In this document: positions 37,901 through 52,900 of the stretch, one piece after another
Layout of the letters: each line of letters opens with the position of its first letter
How positions within the stretch are numbered: the stretch's first letter is position 1
NCBI RefSeq assembly: GCF_000003815.2
Contig: NC_049985.1
Coordinates: 11,269,710-11,333,709, forward strand
Origin: Branchiostoma floridae
Lineage: Eukaryota; Chordata; Leptocardii; Amphioxiformes; Branchiostomatidae
Direction: 5' to 3'
Length of the DNA: 64,000 bases
Translations under genes and position numbers: made by a program
Notes under the pieces: model-generated
Seen by the model: the letters and a program-made list of their open reading frames with translations, nothing else
What the model was told of the DNA's origin: nothing
Databases searched by the model: none

Positions 37901-40900
37901 CATCTCCATGTACTGCTCATAGTATGAGTTCAACCGACTGAAGTTCTCAATGTTCACTATCTCCTGAAGAGAGGTGTTCCCAAATCTACAGGAATGGAAA
38001 AATACAAATCAGCTTAAATTTTCGACTTAGATAGTAAAAATGACGACATATACAGCGCTTGAGGAAAATATAACAGAATAACAGCAGCTACATGACACAA
38101 TAAAAAACAATGTCACTTGAACTCACTTCTCAGCCAGCGTGGCTTTCTCATTGATGCCCACAGTGAAGAGGACGGGCTGTATTCTCAGCAGCATCCCACT
38201 TCTGATCTCCGCAGGCAGCAGGCCGTACAAGCCAGGGGGCAGCGGGATACGCACGTTGATCCCCGTTCTGTGGGGAGGGGGACAGGTATGCGTTAAGTTC
38301 AGCAGAACTCACATTTCACACTTTAAAACAGGATATGAATCTAATAATTGAAAAGAGTAGGGGTCCTTCCCAGTGTGAGTGGATCAAACCATTTCGGCTA
38401 AATGGGGTAGGGAATTTCCCAAGCAGCCTTGTAACCACTGCTTTGCCTATTGAGTTAGTTAGTCAAACTTGCCTAAGCTTCATGTTTCTGACTTGGGAGA
38501 AGAGACGCTGCTACAGTGAACGTAGCTCAGTGCCTACAAGCGCCATGGTCAATGGCCTTGCACTGAGCAAACTCGTTACTTTAAAAAAAAGAACTCTTTC
38601 AAATAATAATTCCTTGCAGCTTAAATTGCCAGGTATTTAAATAGCATTATGCACAAAATCCCATCAGGGTTACAAATCAGGAAGCATCCTTTTATTACAG
38701 GGCAAGCATAAATGGACTGTCAGATAATGAAGACTTTAATTTACTATAGAATAAAAATCAAATTTTCTCCAAAGGCCTACATGTACATGTATGCTCTCTA
38801 ACCTTGTGCCTGTGAGAACCGGTAGGAGATCGTGAGTGGAAGTTGATGAGGCTGGGACGATCTTGAACGTGACATTGCGAAGGTCGTTGATCCCAACAAC
38901 CATGTCCTCCAGCATTCCTAACTCATCAGCTGTGGGCAAGAAAAACTTGATTTCTTACTACTCATCTGATAGGGACAGAGAAAATTTAAAGTTTCTGTTT
39001 TTGCTTGGCGATATTCTAAGCTACATAATTGTGCATTAACAGTCTTAACCCTAACTACTGCCCCCTAGCAAATATCATAAGAACTGCAAATACATAACAA
39101 TAGCATCAATAAGTTCATTATCCTTGAAAAAATATGTCAACAGTCTAGTGAAAAGTGAAAATCAATTATATCTTTCTATCAGTACCATAATGATAACTAC
39201 AGACAGTGATTTATTTCATTAGCTGTCCAAGCTTATGCATTTATAGAACTCAGTTTCACAGTCAGGTAATCTAGAATGTGATGGAAATGTTTTCTGTAAA
39301 TGTAAGGTTGATGAGTGACATGTGCTAGTATATCATTATCGATTACGATTATGCATGTATCCACAGTGTTTTCTCCCCAGGGATCTCTCAAAATCTCCAG
39401 CCAGGCAACATGTACCCCTGGATAAATAGAAAATAAACAAATAAACAAACAAACAAGTATAGGCTACTGACCATGAGGTGACAGCAGGCTTTCATAGTGC
39501 ACCAGCAGGCCCACCAGGTACAGCTGGCGCAGGAAGTTCTCATCATTCAGAGATGTTCTCAGTTTTGTGATGAAACCAGCCACAACTGCAGACAGCTAAG
39601 TGGGATAATAACTCGATATGTTTAACGAATCATATTAGTGTCACAGGCTGATTTCAGATGCTCAGCTTTAATAAACCCTGACATTTGGTTGGTTAATCAT
39701 ATAGTACAATTAATCAAAAAAGCTACATATTCATTCAAGCCTTCATCTAATTGGCTCTTATAAATTCATCAACCAATAAAAATTGTCATCTTATAGTTTA
39801 CAAATGATGAATGCTGTTTGCCATATTTGACGCTTTTTGTATCTTCGTCTTTTACTGTCTATTTTGGCAACAAAAGAACTGAAACAATGTGGATGCATAT
39901 CACAATCGGCTGAAAAGGCAAAACCACAAATAATGGACAACTCACTGCTTGGGAGAAAACAATGTCTCGTCGGTTCTGCAGCTCCTGAAGCCGAGAGGAC
40001 ACACAGCTGGTCTCCTAGACAACCAGAAAAAAGCACAGTCACAATACAATCATCCTGGACAAAACCCGTACTTATTATCAGGAAGAAACCTATATACCCT
40101 TACATCAGTATCTTTTGAATTCAAGAAACTTGTAAGTAAAGTTTTTCCATTCTTAGAAATGTTGGCTTCCTTGAGGAGTGCCTTTGCAAATCTCGATCAA
40201 ATTAGTTACAACCATTGCTTCATCATTGAATTATGATGATGATTGTAATTCCAGAAGCAAGCACACACCACCACCAGCTTGCACCACTTAGGATATACCA
40301 AACCTGGGCTATTCCATTTAATAAGTTAAAAGGGGGAAGACTAGGTAGGAGGGATGTTAAGGAAATTAAAAATGGGTAAGTGGGGTGAGAGTGATCAAAT
40401 GGGAAGAGCCGGATAATGGGGAGAGGGAGTTGGGATGGAATGGTCTGACCCTCCAAAAACTTTTAAGTGGAATAGCCCATCTTGCCATTTCTGGAGTGGC
40501 TTCTTCAGATTGAGAAGGTTTAGACTGGTCCATTTGGGAAACACTGACTCTTTTCTTCTCTGGGGTCTCAAGCCAGCAATCAAGATTTGTATCCTGAAAT
40601 GGAAATCTTTCATGTTACCATGGTTACCTTAAGCTTAATTTGAAAAAAAAAAGAAACACTGGAGACTTGGAAAATATCTAGGCACAGATTCCGACAAGAA
40701 CTTATCTTTTGTATACAGAAAAGGGTAATACAGTACATGCTATTCTGACAGAGAGTTATTCCCACAATTGCATCATGTTGTTCTAATGCACTTACTAAGT
40801 CACTTGAATGTGTATAACCTGATGAGACTCCATGGGTTTAAGAACAAGATGTATTACAAGAGATAACACAATTATACAAAATGTTACATCTGTCTCAGCA

Positions 40901-43900
40901 ATGTAATGCATACCTGCAGTAGTAGAAAGGTGAGACTCTGCTGTACTTTCTCTGTCAGTAAGCTGACACACTGGGTCAGGGTCTGCTGTAGGGGATACAG
41001 GGCCTCACTCCATTCTGATGCTGGAGGGAGAAAAAATAAAATAGTCAGCCAGTAAACATACATAATGTACACCATGTAGTTACCTTCGTTCTGGCTAACG
41101 TTATAATTTCATACTATGAAGGAGAATTCTTATTACACAACCAGTAGGTACTTCAATTGCTTACGTTTGATCTGGATAAGAATAGTCAACCCCAGTGATG
41201 AACTGGACAAGGGGGGATACAAGCTAAGCCACGTTTGGGACTGTTTTCTCACTGCAAAAGCGCCACCTACATCGGCTACATATAGCGGTGAGAAGCAGAA
41301 CTCCAGTAAGAAGCTCTGATGAAGATGTCTGAGAGACATCAAAACATAACCAATGTAAGTACCTACTGGTTGTGAAATAATAATTCTCCTTCATCCTATA
41401 TTCTATCAACCTGATGGAACTATTTTCAGATATAATTTCATACTAATGAAACACAGTGTACAAAAGTCATGCATTCCTAATGATAATCAATGTTTGATTG
41501 AAATAAACCACACGGTGAGACCTGTTTGGATCATCATTATCATGTATATCAAACACTAATGTTAACTAGAGTATTGGAGAGTACTTTGATCAACCTTCAA
41601 CTCTTTCTGTATTCTTAATACATGATGAATGACATAGGCATTTTACATTCAAGTTTTCATAGTTGCATGTTTATGATGTAATTTTCATTGAGTAAAAGAT
41701 GGCACTAACTGGTACTACTGACTTTTCCTGCCCTTTTTTGGCGTCCTGTTGATGAGGTTAGCAGGAGGCTCCTGTTGAGTCATCTGGTCCACTTTCTTGA
41801 TGATACAGTCCAAACTCTTGTCCACATTCATCAGAGTATCCTCCTACAGAAGGACAACAGTGTCATCATGGATTGGTTATCAAAATACTACAACCTCTGT
41901 ACATTTTGTAATTGCTCCCATCTGTGTTGGCACTCAGTGTGTTCAAAAGATTTAGTAAAAATCATATTAACAACAAACACCAGTCGTAAGGTATTGCTGG
42001 TGACTTTTATATCAATGTTGCAGTACAATTATGAAACTTGTGCTATGCTGCAACTCACAATATGATTCAGTGATCTATTCAATTCATCATCTTAAACTGT
42101 TAAAACTTAAAGAGTATGTACCACAATGCACCATTAAAATCAAATTAAATGCTTATCTCAAAGGAAATCCTGCTGTATATACTGGAAAGATACATCATCA
42201 GTAGTATTAAAAGTTAAACCCTTCCCGCGCCAAGGGCAGTGCCCATTTCTGGCGCATAGGGCGGTGCCCATCTCTGTTTCGTTAGCCCTGGGCCACACAC
42301 AACGCAATCACTACAGCAGGGGGCTAGTCCACTGGTGTGTGTTCAACTTCCATACTCTTTCCTGAATGCTGAGTGCTAAGCAGAGAAAGCAGCATGCACC
42401 ATTTTTATAGTCTTTGGTATGACTCGGCCGGGGATCGAACTCACAACCTTCCGAATGCAAGGCAAACACTCTACCCACTAGGCCATTGCACCGGCTAGTA
42501 GTACCGGCATCACTAAATCTGTAGATATCTAAAATGAAAATGAAGCAATTATTTATTATTGGGACTATATAGTCCTGAAGACCTACCCAAGAAGACTGAG
42601 ATGATTTTGGTTTGAAACTGTCCCCCTCCCAAGTCCACTTGGCAGTCGGGTCATCCTCAGTCCCAGTGGTGATCGTGACCGAGTCTCCCTCGTCGTTAGG
42701 CGTGGTGGCGATGTAGTCAGGGCGCGCAGCCTTCAGGGAGTGGATGGCGTAGTCTAGTAGCCTGTCCTCACACACTGTTACCAGCTGTCGGGTCTGGTCA
42801 TGGGAAAAATACAATAACAGGTTCACTTTCAACTCTACTCAAGGGTCACATTGCAATGTGTCTGTCATTTCATGGAATCTTGTTCCAATGCATTGTAACG
42901 TTGCCCCAGGTCTANNNNNNNNNNNNNNNNNNNNNNNNNNNNNNNNNNNNNNNNNNNNNNNNNNNNNNNNNNNNNNNNNNNNNNNNNNNNNNNNNNNNNN
43001 NNNNNNNNNNNNNNNNNNACAAGATTAATGACGACATGATTTGAACCTTGGGACTCTTTGGGTTCATTGCAAAATAACTTAATGTTACCCCACCTGACCC
43101 CACAATGCAACCCTACCTACCGGTACAGAATAAAACTGCTGTGTTACAAACCTTGTCAGTCAGACTGTCCAGCGCCCGTCTCATGTCTCCTGGTGCCAGA
43201 TCCTTAGCCGATCTCATCAGGCTCTCGCTGTAGTACATGATCTGTGTCTTCAGGGCCTGGATACTGGACAGCAGGTCTCGAGCCTTGGCCGAGTGGCTCT
43301 GGCCAGGACTGCAGCTGGTCCCTGACCTAAATAAGAAAGTTTAACATAAAATCATGAATGGACTGTTGAGTAACTACTTTTTGGCGTATCTTATTACCTG
43401 GATGTCTAACCTACATCGACATTACACTATAATTGCTGAGGTATCCAATTCAGCCTACTACAAATAACAAATCATAACCTCCTTGGCAAATATACTGGCT
43501 ACTCATTTGATGCTATAGGCCTGGAGTGATTTAGAGTGATTTATTGCCGAGTAGTTATGTTTTTTTCCGGTATACGAGATGTGATAGAAACATAAAACAA
43601 TTCACATCACACATTTTTCAAAAACGGTTGTAATAACAAATTCAGCAAATACAGTTCGGTTGAATTAGTTAGATACTAAATATAGAGCGTGCAGTATTTA
43701 TTTGTGTGCTCTTGTGTGACTTCTGGTTTGGCACGTAAATTTCTGGTATGACATGTATGAAATGAGATCAAGTGAAAAGAGATCATTTTTGCATGCCTAC
43801 AGTTGAAAAGCTACGTCTACATGCACCTACCCTTTAGGGCTGTACACATCCTCGTGTGAAGACAAGAGTTTCTTCAGTCCCCCTTGCTTGAACCCCAGTG

Positions 43901-46900
43901 TGTGGGCCGCCATGGCCCCTACTGTCACTATGTCATACACATTATCTGCAACGAAACAACAACATTGTTCTTTTTCAATAGTTCAGGCCACGTAGGCTGT
44001 AACCAAACTTGAATGCATCCACATATACACATTGTTCACAAAAAAATATGCATAAAAAGCTGCTGACATCCCTGTAGTGTGCTTCTAGGTTGAGAACATG
44101 CATCAGGCAAAAAATTACAGTTTGCTTGTCTCCCATGTTTGCCATCAGTTTGGACAACATACAATAATGCATGCATAATATTTGAGAATATAACGAAACA
44201 TAATCAATGTAAAAGCTGTTCTTGGATGCCGATTCTGCATGACAAGCTTCATGGTATAGCTGTGACAAAAGATCTGCTCATTGTTGTGCTAACCCCTTCG
44301 TAACAAATTGTAAAACTTTTCACCTGGCCAATCAGTAAGAAGTGGAGAAACATCAAGCACAATGACGGTAAAACCAGCACCAAGGACAGACACAGGGCCC
44401 TGCGTCTGTCCTTGGTGCTGATTTTAGTCTTTGTTGTTGGTAACAGAAACACCTGTGTTAGACAAGTGAGAAACTATCCATGTTCACCTCTGCTATAGAA
44501 AATGGAAACTTTTGGTACCATTGCTGAATCTATCATGCAGAGGAGGCACTAGGACATCATATGTTGTGCTGCAAACTGTACAACAATCATTGCAAACTGA
44601 CATATATTCAGACATGGAGATGAAACGTGACCAGATTTAACTTCCTTCCTTCCTGCCAAAGGATTACTTGTCATGTAAATCTTATCATAGTAGCCAGATA
44701 CAGGTAAGAATGTCCCAACTTAAGGGAACATCTTGGGTGTTCACAATATGACCGCATTCACAGTAGGCCATAAAATATTTTGACTGAAACACTGTACACT
44801 TTGGAATACACTAAGGATACCACTGACTGTTATAAGTTTGCAAAAAGGGTCAACCTTATTGATCAATTGGTTATATTTTTTGAAATGTACTAAGGGGGCA
44901 AATCATTTATCAAAAGCATTTACCCAGTAGATGATTACCAGCTAGCTTATACATGTACCATGCAATGTTATACTTGTTGAGCTCTGCATGCATGACGTAC
45001 TACACACTGATATGACTTGTGAATATAAGCAAACAATGGGCATTCTGAAACAGAGCTAAGACAACGACACAAGACACACCGGTACAACACCAGTAAGCTT
45101 TTAATGAACTTTAGCATGGTGACTGCAGATACTGAAATGATAACCACATATTCTAAAACTTAAATTGCGTTGCTCCATGCAATGAAAACATGCAAGTCTA
45201 CAGCCTGATAGATTAGAAATTTGGTACTGATGGGGCTTAGAACAATGAGTAATTAGAGCTTTTTTGGGTGCTACATATGAAATGTTTTTTCTTCCTCTAC
45301 ATGTACACATTTTCTGCTACGATGCACACACTCTACAAACTAACACAGACACAGCCCATCAAGCTTTTGAGACTCACGTAGGTCCGTGCTTTCCCCTGTA
45401 TTATGGGACAGTGTGGCAGACGCTACAGGCAAGGAAAGAGAGAGAGAGAGAACACAGCATTCTTCAGCGACTGAGCCAGTCTTCCAGACACCGAGACAAG
45501 CATGTGCTAACCTCTACTACCACACATTGCCCAAACAACACTGGATAACTTGACCCCTGAGTTAGTCACATTAGTCACAGGTGCTAAGCTAAGTAATGTT
45601 GTATGGGATGAAGTATATGAAGGTATGTGGCATGAAAAGTACAATAACAGCGTACATAAGGCTGGACCAGTACGTACCTATTTCTTCTTCTAATAGCTGA
45701 ACCCTCATCCTCTGCAGGTGAAGATTTAGTGGCACAAACTCAAACCGCTTGTCCTCCTTCAGACAGCTGGCTTTGAAGGCAGGGCCTGCAGGTTTGATTC
45801 GAGTTAGAAATCAGTCAAATCTAGTTCTGGCACACAAAACTTATAATATACGACCCATAGTTGTTGCCATACATTCATGTAGAATTGTGTTGCAATAAAA
45901 TTCTTTCCTTCTTTTTGCAGTGTGCAATGACTAATGCCTTACCCCTGTATGTCTGTAGTCCATGCAGAGCCTCGGTGTACTCGTGCACCAGGTGGAGATG
46001 GTGGTCTAGTAGGCTCTTCCGTACCTGCTCCCAGTGAGGGGTCAGCTGCACACAAAGGGGGCAAAGAAACATACTTTTTTCAGTACAATGTGTCAGTAAC
46101 ATGTCAAGCATTATAAAAAATGATCATGAAAATCTGGCAAATGTACATGATGAGTACTACAGTATCATTATCATGTCGATACAAAATTATGATTAGTACG
46201 TGCATAGAAGCAGGTGAAACAGACATAAATTGAAACAATCCGATCAGCCTACCTTTCCCAAGTCTTCAAGTTCAACTACTTGCTGTTTCTCTTCATCAAT
46301 CAGTATTTTGCTGTCAAAATATAAAAATCAGAGTAACACATACTGTCACCATGAGGAACGAGCAACAAAATAGTAAATTCAGTTTTACTATAATTAGACA
46401 AACATCAACTTGAGGCATGCAAGACTTACAGAAGCTGGATGGGAATGTGAAAAGAAAGCTTGGTCTCAGCCATAAACTCCTGAACACTTAACGTTGAGCC
46501 AGCTGTGGTAGGAAATCGGTAGGTCTTGGTGGTAGTACTCTCGTATAGGGCCTGGGTGGAGAACAATCATTATTATGAATAATGGATAACACTGAACGGC
46601 ATCGTTTTTTAGCATAATCACAGTCTTCTTAATATATATACTGCGCAAGGCTTATTAGAAAAGCAACAGTCACAATAATTGAAAGTTACGCTACCAAGAA
46701 AAGTCACTATCTATGCCTGGAGTTACGTACTCACCTTCAATACTACATCTCTACTGAGAGAACAGTACTTGGCATTGGAGGACACCGGCTCAAATAAGGA
46801 CTCATCAACAGCGAGCACTCTCTTGTTGGATGGAGAAGGAGACCGGGATATCGGCATGGGTGTTTTATCTGACAGTTCCCAGGATAGGATAGTGATGTAG

Positions 46901-49900
46901 CCAACTGTGTTACCTTCTGAGGATTTCAGCGGTAAATGCAGACGGTGGTCGTCGGCATGCATAATGTCCTTCACTGGAAACATTGCGCTACCTATCTCGT
47001 ACATGGTGGACGTCGCTCGATCCTTAACGTCCCAGACTGAGAGCTTTACCCGTGTGTTGACCGTGAGGCGGGATCCCGCGGTGAAGACAACGGTCGTCAT
47101 GAAGAGCGGTGTGCTGGTCGCTTCGATGATTTCCGTTTGCGAGTGTTTGGTCCAGAACCCTCCCGGCGGCGTGACGTAGCTGACCTGGACGTAGCTGTTC
47201 GGTCGCCGGTCGTCACGTGGTGTGATCAGCTCACTGCATGCTAACGACAGCTCCAATATAGGTTCATCTGGGTGCAGATGGATTCCTAACCTGGATATAC
47301 AAACATATGACAGACATAGGCAAGTCAACAGAGTACAAGGGCAACAGAGTGTAGATTTTGCCATGTTGGAAACACAGTCTAGACCAATGTTGTTCATGAT
47401 ATCATTGTGACGTGTAAATTTTGTTCGAATTTGTTAAACAAGCAACCTTTTTTTTCATTAATTTTATACTGTAATAATGATTACAAGTACATCAAAAGAC
47501 TAAACTGCACCACAAAACGTTTACATTTAATAAATCCATCATTCATAAACTTTCTTCTCATCTGTATTCAAGGCCCCCTTTCCACTAGACAGCAATTGCT
47601 GACCAAAATTAGATTTATGTGATCCTTGATTTTATAACTGGAATATGATGCAGCACACTGCAAAAGTACTAGTATGTCTCTCCAGGGACAAAGAAGATAT
47701 CAAGTAAGTAAGCTATGTTTATACCATGTACTTGCAATTAGCCCTTGGGCACGAACTTGCAAATAAACTTCTTCTTCTTTGGTATTATTAGTAAGCAAAA
47801 GTATCATTTAGAAGACAACAAAATGGATAAAGCATTGAAATATTTGTGCAATTCACGAAAGAGCGCACTGTAAAACATATGAATCCTTCAAGAGTTGCTC
47901 AGCAGATGCAGCCTCTACTGGAAAGGGGGTGTTACCTTTAAACTCATGTCTTATTCATGTGTTTATCACACGGTTAGTTACAGGAATGTAGTTGTACCTT
48001 TCTGCTGGCTCATTCACATTGAGCAGGCCCGGGGGTTCCGGCCCTGGGACAGGGTCCTGCCCCGTCTTGGCCATGATGGTCCCTCGGAGGGACTCGAAGC
48101 GGCCCCGCAGGGCCTCGATGCTTGAGTTCTGCAGGGCTGCGAGCCACGCGTCACGCTCCTCCTGGGAAAGGGTGGTCAGGTATTGCACTTGGGGGTCCAA
48201 CTCAAACTCTGCAAAATACCATAAGAAAAATCACTGTTTTCTATCAGGAATATCAAATCTTTTACAACGAATTCTAAGAGACAGTCAATAAAAAGACATG
48301 TATATGACAAAAACATGAAATGTCATCCACATCCCCAAAGGGACCTTGAGTATACTACATAATTTTATGTATATATATACATGTACCATAGTCTCTTGGC
48401 TATGCCTGCAATACAGCCTTGCCATGGCTCACTTTTTCACCAGGTCACCCCTATTCTACTTCTGCATCAGTCAGTGTTGGGAAGATATATTTCTCATAAA
48501 ACAACCATCTTGACATCTTGATACAATACTGCAATCTTACTAAATATAGGACAACATAAGTTAGCTAAATAAGACTGAATTTGCAATACACAATGGGCTA
48601 ATTCAAAGTATAAAAATCTGATCCACAAAGTCGATGTATGGGACTGTAATATCCCTGACAGAGTGCAGATAGGCACGTAATTGAACTTAAAAGATGAACC
48701 ACCAGTGAATTTCAAAGTGCACTAAATCCCCTCAGAATGCTGAACTTGTGCCCTACATGCCATACATGCAGCTCACGTTTCAGCCCATTGCCATCATTGA
48801 TATCCACCAACCAGGAAAACAATATACGGTAGAAGAGTATGAGTGTCCTCCACAAGGAATTTGCAATCACTGCAATATAATACAGTTACTATATGACTCA
48901 AACACTGCTGCCTGTAAGATAAATTGTATAGCCTCCTTCCAGAATGTAGATGTCATTTGCTCGTAAAAGCCGGCGCACATAAGGTTGAGTTATGATCCTG
49001 ATGGAACTGACAAAGGTCGGATCTAGGGTAATATCTGAAGGCTCGTAAATCTCAGTTACATTAAACTTTAAAGTGCTTTTTTTACGTTACGTTCTTATAC
49101 CTGAGGCAGTGAGTTGGTCACATATACAGGCTTACTTAATAGGTGGTATATTACTTGTATACAACACAATACTGTAACAGTAACTGTAACTGTAAACTGA
49201 TTTGAATATTTCCATTTTATGTCTTGGCTAAAAGAACCTTTCATGCAATACAATGTAGTATCATAAATGTAAATGTTTAAAGGTACAGTAATCCTTTGTC
49301 AACATGTAATCCACTAGAGAAACTAAGGTCAGGATGAAATTATAATGGCTACAGGCTAGTACAGCATGCACTACTTATAAGTACATACACGTAACATGCA
49401 AAATGTTGTTCAGATGAATATAGAATTGCAAGCCTTTCTACCATGTTAAACATGATTTCTTTTGCACGTTTTACACACATGACTAAGACAGATTTTGGAC
49501 TCACGTATTTTCAGGGACAGCTCAGGATTTGGGAAGGTACTGCTGCTGATGGTGCACCTCTCAAGGACAAACACACCGAGCGGACTGGAAAACTGGGTTG
49601 GAGAGAATAAATAACTTGCAGGCAATGACGCAAACAGCTGGCAATGCTCAAGAGCTCTGTGGTATCTTCTAGTACACATGCATATGCTACACATCTAGAT
49701 TCATGCATTTTTCTGTACGAAATGCTGTGGCATTTTCTGGTTGATCTCAAAACCATGAATAAATAATGACATTTCTGAAATGATGTTAAGAAATTCTGGC
49801 CTACAAAGATAACCCGAAACAAGAGCTGTGCACAAGTGTAGACCAGAATGGGTTCCAAGGACAGTTCAATGTTAACTTATAATTACAATATACATCACAA

Positions 49901-52900
49901 GTTGCAAACATAACAGCATGCCAGTACTAGTAGGGAGTTAACAACTTGTTTACTTTCTGGAACACATAGACAAGTACATTCTTTATTTCAATGATATGTG
50001 CAAACACAGCATTGTTAAGGACAATATGAAATCTGCTATATATATATATATATATATATAGATATATATATATACAAAATCATGTATATCATGCTGTATA
50101 TTGTAATTTGTATACTAGACTATATTAGTTTATGTTAGTAGGTTAGCACAACACAACATACCTTACAATCAGTGACTAAGACTACCCTGTTTGATACTTT
50201 GATTAAAAAAAGGAAATTAAAGACAGAAAGTAATTTGTTCCAATGGGAGATGCAATTTCTCTTCTGGCGCGAGGAGACTTGGGATATTTCATGGACAAAA
50301 CTGGAACATTATGGATTGCACCAAATAATCAATATCTTTTGTGTCACAGTGTCATGCATATGGTGGAAGACCAGTTTGTTCACTTCCTTGCACGTTAAAA
50401 TTTTCAATCTTTTCATCCAATCGTGTGTCTGAAAATTATGTACAAGGACTTAATCATAGCAGCTACACCTACTGACCTTTCCGTTTATGATAAAGAATAA
50501 CATTGATTACATTGATTAACCATAGACAAGATTGAACATTTCTGTAAAATCTCCAAGCTTGTGGCTATGTGTTTAAATCTGTTTTTGCTGTACAGTTATG
50601 TGATTGGCCAAAATAATATCACTTTACAAGGCATGTTCTGTCAAAACAAGTGCAGAAAGGTCCAGGCAATGACCTAAATTGCAATGTGCTATAAATCACA
50701 ATATATAGAAAGTTAATTTGCCAGGGCAGGTGGTGCATGGGTCATATGAACCAGTCTTGGGTTGCTGCCAAACGTTGGATGGCACCAACCTCTCTGGTAC
50801 ACCTCGGACTGGTAATCAATAGGTTCTCCAGAAGGGATGATGCAACAATCAATCAAAAGGGTCGATGTAAAGGAAGACGAGATGGTCTTCACATAAGCCT
50901 TAAAGGCCACTCCAATTTCATTTGTTGATTCTCGGATTTTTTTAAAGAAATAAAAAAATATGCTCAGCTGCAAAAACAATGTACATTGAAAACAAAGCCT
51001 GAAGACCAAGTTTATGCCTTGTTACACTCAGTTTTATGGACAGGTGTGAATATGGTCATATTCAAGTTTTCCTCCTTGCCCTATGCTTTTTAAGTTTTAT
51101 GATGTTCACTTGCTATACATGTATTTCTATTTATAAAAATCTGAGAACCAAGGAAATCGATTGGTGTGGCCTAACATGTACACATGCATGTAGAAATAGA
51201 AGAGACAGTGAAGTATTGTACAATGTAGTTAGTGTTGAGAAAAGTGCCCATGCCATGGTTTACTATAGCCACTCAATGGACTTAAGCTACCAGTAATAGG
51301 ATTTGGAGGGATAACTGGATAAGGAAAGACTGTGAAATTGACCAGTAGATGTGACATAACAACTCATAGATAAAGCTGATAGTGACCCTATCAAATCTGA
51401 AAATTTGTGTTTGCTTGATCATCAAAAGTATCGTTCATTGCTTATTGTTAAAAATGGTAAAAGATGATAAATATTTTCATTTCAGGCATCACCAAGTATA
51501 AAGGGTAAAGGTGCATTGTGCAAGGGCACTGGCTCTTATGGTTATGGCGCAATGTAAAATCATCCTCCACTGCTTATACAATACCCTCTTACAATGCACG
51601 TCACATCTGACGAAAAGCATCTACCTTCTAGAGTCATCCACAGTCGTCAATTCAGATTACATGTATGTGAGAGGGCTTAGAGCTTGCCATGCACAGTGTG
51701 TGTGTAAAATGTATAATGGATTTGCAGGATTGCCCAGAATGATCCTAGCCTAGAGGAGTAATGTAGGTGTACTTATAATTTGTATTCAAAGCATCAAGTC
51801 CCACTTGCTTACCAGTAGACAATTCAAAATCTGTTTTTGATGTTTCTTTTCCATTGATACATTTGTATGTCATGTTGTAAGATATCAATGACAATGAAGT
51901 TTATTGCATATTCATGCCCCATTGGGGCTAAATGCAGTCAGTTTGGTACAAAAGGTAGTAAACGCAAAGTTATACGTATACTATAGTTTACATGCATCTT
52001 CTCTCTTCCTAAAACATTTGTAGATGAACTTTTGATTTTGATTTTTGATTACATGTAATTACTAATATGGCGTAGCTAATCAATAGAGCAGGCATATAAA
52101 TCAAGGAATATTTAAACTCTGACTGTAACATCTATACATCCACAATAAAATAAGAACAAGAACATTATGCTAACATTTTTGCTGTCAAAGGATGAAAAGT
52201 AGTCTTTTCCCTGCAAACATTAGGCTAGGAAAGCAATGGGAGAGTTAGACCTAGAGTTATTAGAAGGTGTTACTTTGCCAAGCTTAACGTTATTGTGATC
52301 AGAGAAAACATTCAAGATATTGAGAGAAATTATCATAACTACTGCTAGTACTAGACTACAATATGCAAGCCATCAAGAATGAGAGGTGCAATTAGATGAT
52401 ATCAGCACAAATGATTAATATTTTGGGTAGAAATCTGTTACTTAGTGTTAGAAGTGATATAACATTTTGGGGAGTTAGAGATCAGAGAGCAATCCTCATG
52501 TATGCTCACCTTGTTTTTGCTTTTCATGTAAAACAGCAAGTTGCCCTTCAGTCGACACCATCTTTCTACATTAACTAGTTTGTAGGGAAAACAACAACAA
52601 AGACAAACATGATCATGAGGAACTCATAATGAATGTAGGAAACGTAAAAGTTAATAAATGTGTATAACATGTGCATACAACAAGTTTAGATGAAAATCAC
52701 AATGAAACTTATAAAAGATTCTAACATGCTAGAGATTCATTTTTAAGGGAAGGCTGTATATGGATGTGACATGATTTGACCTGTACATGTATAATATCAC
52801 TACACTGTAATTTTCATATCCTATCATACAGTCCACCTACTGTACACGCAAATGTCTCAATCAGAAATACAGGGCCCCTTTGGCCTGGAATCACCATTGC

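Noticed and set aside
38385-38470. Possible further tRNA-derived SINE (minus strand)
   Set aside because: GTGGTTACAAGGCTGC and GGTTTGATCC are present, but spacing and ends are too weak to support a feature.
42424-42495. Minus-strand sequence that looks like a tRNA gene
   Set aside because: A and B boxes are good, but the acceptor stem does not close and the homologous SINE body continues for over 200 bp, so a SINE is the better call.
42311-42832. 173-codon minus-strand open frame
   Set aside because: Only 42587-42793 is the INPP4 exon; the rest is read-through into intron and SINE sequence.
50172-50432. 86-codon plus-strand frame
   Set aside because: AT-rich, no recognisable domain, and on the strand opposite to INPP4 within an intron.
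50713-51009. 98-codon minus-strand frame with [20 protein letters not shown]
   Set aside because: No domain recognised, no splice sites in phase with INPP4, and INPP4 phases are complete without it.
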